A DNA stretch of 64,000 nt, taken from positions 17,674,302 through 17,738,301 of the forward strand of contig CM051528.1 in the NCBI GenBank assembly GCA_028017165.1. The letters are read 5' to 3'. Below the pieces are notes generated by a model. That model worked only from the letters and a program-made list of their open reading frames with translations, had not been told where the DNA came from and ran no database searches. Below, piece after piece: positions 1-9,225 of the stretch. The number at the start of each line of letters is the position of its first letter. Position 1 is the stretch's first letter. The stretch comes from Herpetospermum pedunculosum (lineage: Eukaryota; Streptophyta; Magnoliopsida; Cucurbitales; Cucurbitaceae). A program made the translations under genes and the position numbers.

Positions 1-605
1 ACCAAATAAAGCACACGACATAAGATAGCTAAATGTAACTGGTTCATCTGCTAACTTTAGGCCCTCAGATGTTTGCTTCATTAGACCTAAGTATACATAC
101 ATCTTCATAGATCCCTTCCTCGTGTTCTGTAGGACATTCCTCAGTTGATTGATTATGGCTTTGCTTGAGGCACCATAGAGACCTTCTAAAGCCTTCCAAA
201 CTTCACGAGAAGTTTTGAAATCAATTACGTCACAGACAATTGACGGAGACATTGAACTAAGAAGCCATCCATATAATGTTTGATCTACCGTATTCCACTC
301 TTAAAATTTAGGGTTAGCAACAGGTTCAAATTTTTCACCTTCATCAGCAATAGTGACTTTGAACTCAAATGGTTTTGGCTTTGTGCCAAGTACAAAACCA
401 TCTACTTTCTGACCTCTTAACACAGCTAGCACACCATCCCACGCCATAAGGAATAGTTTTTGTCATCTAGTTTGATTGTAAGAGGTGTACTCAAAGGGTG
501 GCCGAATGATGAGTTCAAGGTGGTTGATTTTCCAATGGGAGAGGTTATTACAGAGGTTGCATTTTGAGGAGAAGTTTGCAAAATTTCAACACTTCCTGTA
601 ACCAT
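1..605 (-). pseudogene. Ty1/Copia gag remnant (UBN2-like N-terminal region), broken
   Basis: Read on the minus strand from an ATG at 605, the translation resembles the Copia gag N-terminal region, with blocks such as LDDKNYSLW, LRGQKVDGFVLG, TLYGWLLSSMS and LEGLYGASSKAIINQLR. The frame is broken: a one-base shift lies near 436-446 and a TAA stop at 301-303 follows NPKF. The fragment runs off the left edge of the window. It sits directly downstream, in its own sense, of a primer binding site at 607-618, as expected for the start of a Copia internal region. It is a dead retroelement piece, not a host gene. Confidence 0.8.
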
Positions 606-606
606 A

Positions 607-618
607 GCTCTGATACCA
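607..618 (-). other. Primer binding site, initiator tRNA-Met type
   Basis: On the minus strand the sequence reads TGGTATCAGAGC, the usual complement of the initiator tRNA-Met 3' end used by plant LTR retrotransposons. It separates the gag remnant (1-605) from LTR-like sequence starting near 623. Confidence 0.8.
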
Positions 619-622
619 AGTT

Positions 623-760
623 TGTTTTTAGAATAAAAGACAAATGATTGTTGTAAGGTTGATGATTAATTTTATGAATGAAGTGAGGGTTTTAAATACC
701 CCAAGAAATTTACAAAGTAGTTATTAAAAGAGGACGTGATAGTGGTTATAGATTTCTGTA
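623..760 (-). repeat. End of a Copia LTR next to the primer binding site
   Basis: The sequence beginning TGTTTTTAGAATAAA lies two to four bases beyond the primer binding site, where the U5 end of the minus-strand element's 5' LTR should be. I cannot find the other LTR end or a partner LTR in the window, so the right limit is a guess. Confidence 0.35.
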
Positions 761-1978
761 AAGACCCGTAATTTTAGACTAATCACGAGCACGCTACTAT
801 AACGACCTTTAAGTTTATTTGATACTAAAAGCAATGCTCCAAACATTTCGGCAGCATAACGACGTATTTACAATAACAACCCTCAATTTTCCTTGACACT
901 TAAAGAAGCTATCATACATTCAACATAACCCAAATTTAATCAGCCTAACAAACTCATACGTGGATTGTTTGCATTACATGTCTAGAGTTTTTTTTAGGAA
1001 GAAGATTGTTTTAGTTGGTTCTCCATTATACCCCTTATATAAGGATTTCCTATTTTAAAAATTAATTAGTTTTGAAATTAATTTATTGGATTTTAAAATT
1101 TAATTAGTTTTGAAATTAATTAATTTTTGTTTGGTGAGGTGGATGATTTTCCGTTTAAAAAAACTTTGTTATTTTTTCCGTTAAGTAATTTATGTTGTTG
1201 TGTATCTCCATGTGTTCCATCTGATAATACCAATCTCTCCTAGTTCGTAGGGTGAGCAGTGTTTTGGTTGTTCCCTATTCTTAGGGGAAGCTTTAAGATT
1301 ACACGGTGTTAGTAATTAAGGTGTGTCCAAACGTATATACTGACCGAATGTGTGTGCGGCGATGTCGTTCTATATCTCCACGGGTGTGTCAAAAACCAAC
1401 GAAACGTGTATCAAATTTAAAATTTATTGTATCGTGTAGCGTAAGTTTCAATTGGTAAATAACATTAAAATATAAATATAAATAGCAAAATTTATCTTAG
1501 AGAATTATATATTCAAACATTAAATAACTCCAAAATGAAAAGATTACATAATTTAAAGGTTTAAAATAGTTTAGAAAATAAGATATCAACTCTAACAAAT
1601 GGAAGATATTAAAATTTAAATACATTTAATTAATTAAATAGGATATAATTAGAAGACTAGATATTTTAAAATCTAAATAAGTAAATAATATAAGTTTTAA
1701 TAAAATCCCTATATACAAGGGATATTCATTGATTCAGAATTTTTTTTACAAAATATTTAATTAATTAAATAGATGAGAATTACAAAAGTAAATATTTTAA
1801 AATTTAAATAACTAAATAAAATAATAATATTATTAATATTTAGTGGAATGAAATCCCTATACATAATAACCGATTTGAGTTGATTGAGATTTTTTTTCGT
1901 TAGTTTAGTTAGGGTTCATCTTCAACCTCACGCATCTCTATCATCTACAGATCGTTTTCTTTTATTTTCTATTGTCGT
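761..1978. other. AT-rich intergenic sequence, nothing recognised
   Basis: About 1.2 kb without a convincing reading frame or gene-like motif. It contains long AT-rich stretches with repeated TTAATTAATTAAATA-like patches near 1620-1830. A short block near 765-900 looks like degraded LTR sequence, but I cannot assign a family. Confidence 0.4.
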
Positions 1979-1980
1979 TT

Positions 1981-2034
1981 CGTCACGCAATAGCTTCTCC
2001 AATTTTTCGTCACGCAATAGCTTCTCCAATTTTT
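1981..2034 (+). repeat. Perfect 27-bp direct duplication
   Basis: The 27-bp unit beginning CGTCACGCAATAGC occurs twice back to back, at 1981-2007 and 2008-2034. Because 27 is a multiple of three it appears as a repeated nine-residue peptide in an open frame (1972-2352), but that frame has no recognised domain and I do not call it a gene. Confidence 0.75.
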
Positions 2035-2388
2035 AATAATCGTGAAGCTGCCAATCGAAGCTTTCTCCGACTACTAACACGGTTTTTTTTTTTTTTTTTG
2101 GATTTATTGAGTTTTTTAATCATACGTTTTCTTTTTGATTTGTTACGATTTGTCCGATTCAAAAGTTGTGGGGTTAATATTGCACTGTATACAGTTCAAT
2201 GGAGGAATGAAGCAACTCATCGGGGAAGGGTATACAGTGGTTGTCAATCTGCCATTCGGAGGGACTCATGCATACCATCTATCTGTCGTAAGTGGTTGGT
2301 CAATCATATGGTTTCCTTTTATTACTATGTGTACAACCATGTATACACCTGACGTGACGTGGTGAATTTTTCTGCAGCTTCATCACTT

Positions 2389-2811
2389 CCTTAGGTATAC
2401 AGAGCTGAAATTCATCCCTTCCTTAGGTATACACAACCGAAATTCATCACTTCCTCAAATATACAGAGCCGAAATTCATCACTCAGGTATACAGAGCCGA
2501 AATTCATCACTTTCTCAGGTATACAGAGCCGAAATTCATCACTTTCTCAGGTATACAGAGCGTATACAGAGACGAAATTCCTCAGTATACAGAGCCGAAA
2601 TTCCTCAGTTTATAGAGCCAAAATTCCTCAGATATACAGAGCCAAAATTCCTCAGATATACAGAGCCGAAATTCATCAGGTATACAAAGCCCAAATTCAT
2701 CACGTATACAGAGCGTATACAAAGCCAAAATTCCTCAAGTATACAGAGCCAAAATTCCTCAGGTATATAGAGCCGAAATTCATCACTTCCTCAGGTATAC
2801 AAAGCCTTCTG
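2389..2811 (+). repeat. Minisatellite with GTATACAGAGCCGAAATTCA units
   Basis: About 15 imperfect tandem copies share the core TATACAGAGCCGAAATTC. Two unit lengths alternate: about 32 bp when CATCACTTCCTCAG follows the core, and about 22 bp when only CCTCAG follows. Variants include CAAAGCC and TATAGAGCC. I cannot tie the array to a known element. Confidence 0.8.
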
Positions 2812-2829
2812 TTAAAATTTTGGGTCCTG

Positions 2830-4085
2830 GGAGTATAACCATGTAACTCTCATGGGATAAATGTCAATTATTTCCCTTTTTAATGTCTTTTTAACTCTCC
2901 ATCCATAATTTCCCCTCCCTCCTCCCAACAATTTACATTTTTGCAGCCTATTTTTATTTTCAAAATTATTGAAAATGATAGAAGGGTAGGTTTGTCCAAT
3001 TGTGTTTAGGTTGCCTTACTAAATATAGGGTTTAGACATTATTCAAAAGAAAAAAGGCGTTAGACATTTTTCATGTTGGCTTTGTAGTTTGTAGACATTC
3101 TTCTGGTTACCCATTTTTTTAGCTTTTAAGCACTTTTGACCTAGTTTTTCAGCCACTATTCATCTAGGAGAGAATTTTCGATTTTGAGAGTTTTGGCCTC
3201 GGGTTTGGTGATATTTTCATCAATTTTCAAGGTTTTGGACAATTTTGGATCGATTTTCAACACGTTTGGCTAAGGTAAGTGCTCTGATTTGAGTTAAGGA
3301 TTTACTTTGATGCTTAGTGAGGGTTTTGTATGAATTTCTAGCATTGTGTTGTTGATTTCTTGCATCTCCAATCTGTATAAAGAACGAATGTCATGCCTTT
3401 CTAATTAGGATTGACACCCATAATTGTTACGCATGTTAGTAGGCTAAGCGTTAATTCTTGATAAGGTTTAATGCATTGTAGCGAGGGTCTAGCTCGTGGC
3501 TAATCAATTCGAGCCCAAGTGACAGTGGGGGTATGAGTTGATTAACGTTTTCACGGTGGGCTCAAGGTTAGGAGAGAAATCGAATTAGTCTTAAGAAATA
3601 ATTCGTCGCAATTATACCTGTTACTGTTTTCTGATTAATTGATGGCTTATCACCTTAGATTAATTAAGAAGCATGCTTAATTAGAATTGACGCCTCTAAT
3701 TAATTCTTTGGGGTGCTTTGGACCCGGTTGGGACAAGGCATTTTGCGTGCATGAAATAGAATTACTTTGCTAATTAGAATCCCTATGAACTAAGCGCATC
3801 AAGTAAATCCCGAGCACTCGAATTAGGAGCACAGGTTACTTTATTTTATTTTACCGTTAGCTATTTTTACCGCTTTCCTTTACTTTTACGTAACCCAATT
3901 CTCCCATTTACTTTATTGTTTAATTTGTTGTTTTAATTAAAAAGCAAATAGGAATTAATTAAGAGAAAATAATTTAGGTTCCCTGCGGATCGACCCGACT
4001 ACCACTAGCTACAAGTTAGCTTAGTAGTAGCGGTATTTATAAATTTCATTTTGGCGGAATTCGATACCCCGATAAATAGTAGGAT
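2830..4085 (+). mobile_element. Non-coding leader-like part of a degenerate LTR retrotransposon
   Basis: No open frame is present. The 3' part holds CTGCGGATCGACCC followed by CTACCACTAGCTACAAGTTA, a block I associate with the untranslated leader or LTR of Athila-type gypsy elements. The sequence stops abruptly where Copia sequence begins near 4101. The class assignment is tentative and no LTR boundary could be set. Confidence 0.35.
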
Positions 4086-4100
4086 ATACCCAAAAATCCT

Positions 4101-4277
4101 CTACCACTTATGAAGCAGCAAAAGTTGTTAGTAGAGCTCGTTGTATGTGCTACGAGGAGATGTGAAGGTCACATAGAATGCCTCGCAACACTTCATGCTG
4201 ATATGTTTACTAAGTCTCTCACGGCTAAAGTGTTTGAGAGACACCTAAAGAGTTTAGGGCTGCGAGTTGTTGAGTAG
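4101..4277 (+). pseudogene. Copia RNase H C-terminal remnant
   Basis: The translated end reads HADMFTKSLTAKVFERHL, the Copia counterpart of the usual ADILTKPL tail, and closes with TAG at 4275-4277. Everything upstream of the tail of RNase H is missing. It is followed by a polypurine tract (AAGTGGGAG, about 4355-4363) and the LTR start at 4365, the normal 3' order of a Copia element. Confidence 0.75.
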
Positions 4278-4364
4278 GCTAGTGGGAGAAAACTTCGGAT
4301 ATGTGATATTATAGTTTTCTCGACCAGCATGTACACCACGGACGTTTTAGTCCAAGTGGGAGTT

Positions 4365-7113
4365 TGTTGGGTTTTATGTCCTAAAACTCGTAGTTTGTAA
4401 ACAGATGTGTTTGTAAATGTTCTATTTAGCAATAAAGAGTTATTGAGTTTGATTCAGTAAAAGTGTTTATTGAATAAGTTGAAACGTGTTTGCATTAACT
4501 TGTACCAATAATCAACACTCATGGCGAAGTCTGAGTACTTGAACCTCATGTATGACATGAATGTGGATCAGGTTCAAGTATACAACCAAAACGGTCTATA
4601 GTATATGGTTAAGGCTGAGTACCTTATCCTGATAACACTATTGGATGCGGCTCGCTTTGTATTGTACAAACCGATGTGATCCTAATCGTTTCACATGGTG
4701 ATGTGCAAGCGAGGGCGTCCTGTGCAGTGAGTTTACATAAGATTGAACCGCGAAATCAAGTCGCTTTTTCTTTATAACACCGTTTACTGAAGAGACCGAT
4801 TTTTTCATATGATGACCTAAGTAACTCGATCTCAATCCTGAGCTCGCTATGAACTCCTGTTTATTCGAGAGTATCCTTTGACTTGTACGGGTGAGAGTGA
4901 CCCATTAGCGTCGACTCAATAAGCCTACCATCTTGGGGATAAACTCGAATAGGTGGCTGGGGACATAGTACAGCAAGATGGAACTCACTCCTACCCGCTT
5001 TAGGGATGGTAGAGAGGTTGTTCCCTTAATAGCTGACTCTAGGTCTTGAACAATGGGCGCCCACCCTCTCCTGGCCAGAGATGGATTTGATCTGCTGGTT
5101 GGACCATAGATCAATTGTTCATTAGAGGTGTCAGTGGTACTTAAGGAACAAGAGGTAATGCAGGGGTTAAACGGTATAAATGACCCAGCTGTGATTACGA
5201 ACGACCTGTGAAGGATCGACTTTCCAGTCATGGTTATACCAAGAGGACATAATATATCTACAGTGAGGAGAGTGCAACCCACGGACTATAGTGGAGTCTC
5301 TGAGGGTTAACGAATGTTGATTAGTTCGGTTGAAAGAGTTTTTACCGGATAATCTCGTATCATTGAAGCTCATGATCTGTAGGTCTTTTAGGTTCTCCTG
5401 GTTAGCTCGGATAAAGCGGTGTAGCAATGCAAATGAAAGAATTTGGAGAGATCCAAATTTGAGTTTGTAGATTGAGGTTCGACATATTTAAATATGATTT
5501 AAATATGTGTTCGGAGGAAAATATGAATAAAGATTCATATAAGAAAAGTTGGTTTTCGGAAAACCGGGGTTAGTCTTATTATTTAATTAATAGTTGATAT
5601 TTAATTAAATAATAAAAGAATTAATTAAAAAGTTTAATTAATTAATATATTATTTATTATTTATTATTTATTTATAAAATTAATTCTGAATTATTTTTTA
5701 TAATAAATAATTTTATAATAATTTATAAAGTTAAGTGGGTTCAACATGTTTGGCATGTTGAACACCTATTGCTTTGAGTAATCCCACTTTTCTCTTGAGA
5801 TTAAAAGTGAAGAATGTCTTCACTTTGAAGACTAATGAATGTAGGACATTCTCTCTCCCCCTCCCTTCTCTCTCGGTTTACTCTTCAACTCTTGAAGAAA
5901 AACCTTTAAGAAAACCTTGAAGCTTTGGAGTTTTGGTGCTGAATTGAGGTAAATTATTGAGAAGAATTGGTTAAAGATATTGAAAGGTTCAATCTCTTTC
6001 CCTCAATTTTGTGTTTCAATTTGTTGAAAACACATGAGAATAGATAAGGTGAAGGTTTGAATTTGTTTGAAGTGTTCATCATATTTAAACAACAACTTCA
6101 TCTTCTTTCTCAAGACCATCATCTTCATCTTCTTCCTCCTTTCTCCTCTCAACAAACCCCCTTAGCTCAAAAGAGTCTCAAAACTCCGCTACTAAGCCCG
6201 AGGATACCCGGGACTCCTCTAAGGGTGGTCCTCGACCTGCTCGTGATCAGATTGCGCTTCAGAGGTTTTTGCAGAGGAGGTTGATGCGGAGACGAGAAGA
6301 CAAATCCAAAAAAGGTACGCTTTTTGGTGTTCTTTGAGCTGTCTGGTAAATTTACCGGTGGAGTTTACCGGTCGGTAAACTAGTGAAATTTACCGGCGTG
6401 AAATTTACCAGTGGCTTGGCCAACGCTATGAGATAGCGTGTGGCGAGCTCTTCGGTCGATATTTACCAGTTGAGTTTACCGGTGAATGATTTACCGAAGC
6501 AGCTGACCGGTAATTGTTACCGGTTTACCGGTGTAAACTTAGTGAAGTTTACTTGACCGATTTACTGGTCTAGGCTTACCGATATCGGTTTATCGGTGGT
6601 AGCCAACCGGTCCGATTTTACCGATACGAATTTACCGATACCGGTTTACCGGTATTGATTTATTTGTATGGTTTTACCGGTAGTGATTTACCAGTGTACC
6701 ATTTTTCGGTTGAAGCTTGTGAAGCTTACCGGTTTAGTTCACCGGGGTAAATCTACCGGTGTGTTCTTTACTGGTTGAAACTTGTGAAGTTTACCGGTCG
6801 AGGCTTACCGGTGTGCCTTTTACCGGTGTAAACTTTAGTTTACTGGTGGCACACCGAGGTGCTTTACCGGTCGTGTCTTACCGGTCAACCTTTATCGATT
6901 GATTTTACCGATGGTCTTTACCGATTGACTTTACCGATGGTCTTTACCGATGGTATTTACCGATGGTATTTACCAGTGAGACTCGGGTTTGAGAAAAAAC
7001 TAAGTGTTAGCTTGTCTCTCCCGATTTGTTACTTATGGATTGTTGAAGATTCTCAACCAGTTTAGGCTTCTTTCCGTTGCGCCTCTGGTTGTTTTAGAAT
7101 CTCAGTTCCATCA
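4365..7113 (+). mobile_element. Copia 3' LTR, about 2.7 kb, plus orientation
   Basis: The LTR starts TGTTGGGTTTTATGTCC directly after the polypurine tract. The same start occurs in reverse orientation near 46931, where a related LTR spans 44482-46931, and the two share many blocks up to about 6300. A region near 6180-6300 also matches the Copia LTR at 28710-28800. The inferred 3' end, CCATCA at 7113, is placed by comparison with that copy and is uncertain. Short open frames inside (for example 4905-5282) have no domain and are probably chance. Confidence 0.65.
6345..6985 (+). repeat. TTTACCGGT-rich minisatellite inside the Copia LTR
   Basis: The 9-mer TTTACCGGT and close variants (TTTACCGAT, TTTACCAGT, TTACCGG) recur several dozen times with spacings of about 12-25 bp over 640 bp. 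The core contains the palindrome ACCGGT. The two related Copia LTRs elsewhere in the window lack this array, so it is an expansion private to this copy. Confidence 0.85.
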
Positions 7114-7999
7114 GAAACATGTGTGAAGATGAGAAAAGAGTCCACACTAAGCCGAAGAGATTTTGTAAAAAAAAAAAATGTTTTTTTCTTGATGAATAGT
7201 TAGGTCTCACAAGTTAAGCATCATTTATGTGTGTTTTTGCATGTACTAACTTCGGTAGTGGGGTCATTTATTGCGTATTTTTTTAAATACTCGTTATTTT
7301 CTTAAAATATTTTTCAGGTTAAAAGCAAGGACATCTTAGGCGATTGACGAAGTTTGTTGTTTTACAGGTTTTTTTTGTTGTTTTCCTTGTGATCCCAAAC
7401 ACAATATGTTTCTTAGACTTTGTGAAATTTTGCTCTGATGGACGCTTAAATCTATTTTCTGAACTTTGGCTCTATCCAAGAATTAAAATTTGAAGTTTTC
7501 TTGTGTTCTTTATCCGCATACATTTAGTAATGACCCTAGTTAGAGGTCTTACAAAAATCGTGTCGTTACACAACAAAATCACTTTAATACAAATCTAGAT
7601 AACATTTCAAAAAAATTATTGAGTGCATTAATGTTAGGCTAAAAGTTGAGATATAAGAAAATAAGATTAAAAAAATAAACGAAAATAGAAGAAGCATGAA
7701 TGTTTTTGGAAGGCCAACAAGAGCATAGCTTAATACCATGATGTATCGCCTAGTGACCATGAGGTTCTAGGTTCAATCCCTCACCCAACGAGTTGTCAAA
7801 AAAAATGAATGTTTTGAAAGTACATTAACAAATAAACAAAAGCTGAAAAGTACTAGGTACATTATATATAACATTGACTTAGCTCATAGAAATTAGAGTA
7901 CATTTTGAAATAGTACAATATATATTCCAAATTGATTATGTGAGAGCTTATTAATATAAAGATGAGAACACACATTATAAAGAGAAGACAAAAAAAAAA
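7114..7999. other. Intergenic sequence downstream of gene A
   Basis: There is a run of 12 A at 7168-7179. A tRNA-like SINE fragment is possible at about 7728-7800, with an A-box-like AGCATAGCTTAA and a B-box-like GGTTCTAGGTTCAATCC. The rest is AT-rich and unassigned. The 3' end of gene A's transcript should lie within 7700-7999. Confidence 0.35.
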
Positions 8000-8869
8000 T
8001 TAAGAAGATGAATCAATAAGAAACTTTTCCAAGAGTTGAAGAAAAGAAAGAGCTGGCCTAGTTGCCATTTCTTCCATGTGAACTTGTTCATCTTCATCAT
8101 CTCTTTCGGTCCCATAAACAACCTTGACATTCACTAGGGTTTCCTTCTCTCTCATGGAAGAAAGCTTGAACGTTGTCTTGAAAGAAGAAAATCCTCTTTT
8201 CAAAAGAAGCCCTTCCATCACTTCTAGCCCAAACTCATGATTTGTCTCATCAAGTTCCACAACCCTTTCCTTCTGGGTTTTCATAATCTTCACACCTGCA
8301 AATCATTTTTCTTTCTCATAATCCCTTCATTTTTTTGGGTTTTGTATGCTTTATTCAAGAAATTTATCCTAATTTATTGGGCTTAGGGTTTTTGGTGGGG
8401 CGATAATTTAATATGACGTCATAGTACAAATGAAGACCTAAGTTCAAACACTTGTGACGGGTGAGTTGTCCGGGTTTTTGTACGGATGACCCACTCTTCG
8501 GAGTGCGTTAGGTTTTTTAACCGAATTTTTTAAAACTTATGTTTTTTGACTTTCTCTCTTGATAAACAAGTGCACAAAGTCTGTAGTACCCTTCACTGAG
8601 CACGATCATGAAGAGACAACTGTGATGCCCTCGTGATAAGCGAAACTGATAACTTTTCACACGAAGAGGGCACTTGTTTATCACGACAGAAGGTAAAAAA
8701 ACATAAAATTTCAAGAGATGGTCAAAAAACTTTACGCACCCCGAAGAGTGGGTCATCCGTAAAAAAACCCTGAGTTTACTCCTTATTTCATATTCATGGT
8801 CCATGTGTTTTCTCGGGTTAATATTCAACCATTGCAACATGTGAGAGGATGTGTTTATAATATATTGAA

Positions 8870-8928
<59 letters not shown>

Positions 8929-9177
8929 TTTGTAAATCCTACTCATAGGGATGGCAAAATTTCTGGCGGGATCGGGGAATCTCCGATTTCACCGGGTACG
9001 GAGTCAAACCAGGAATTTTATTCGTGTCTCCGATCGAGGACGAGGATGGAGATTTTATTCGGCCCCGTCCCGAATAGTTTTTATTAATTTTTTTTAAAAA
9101 ATATATATAATATATGTTATATTTATATAAAATAGTAATATTTTATATATTATTTTTTAAAAAAAATAAATTACTAT

Positions 9178-9225
<48 letters not shown>

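Noticed and set aside
1972..2365. Open frames of 76-126 aa before the GTATACAGAGCC array
   Set aside because: They have a repeated nine-residue segment and a Phe-rich run from poly-T, with no recognisable family. A decayed transposase first exon is possible but not supported.
2389..2811. CRISPR-like array
   Set aside because: The repeats are contiguous and imperfect without unique spacers, in a plant nuclear context.
4905..5427. Minus-strand frames of 86-125 aa in the Copia LTR
   Set aside because: They lie inside a long LTR and their text is not kept open in the related LTRs at 44482-46931 and 36392-38027.
8517..8840. 107-aa minus-strand frame near gene A exon 2
   Set aside because: It spans the two arms of a foldback MITE within the intron, with no domain.
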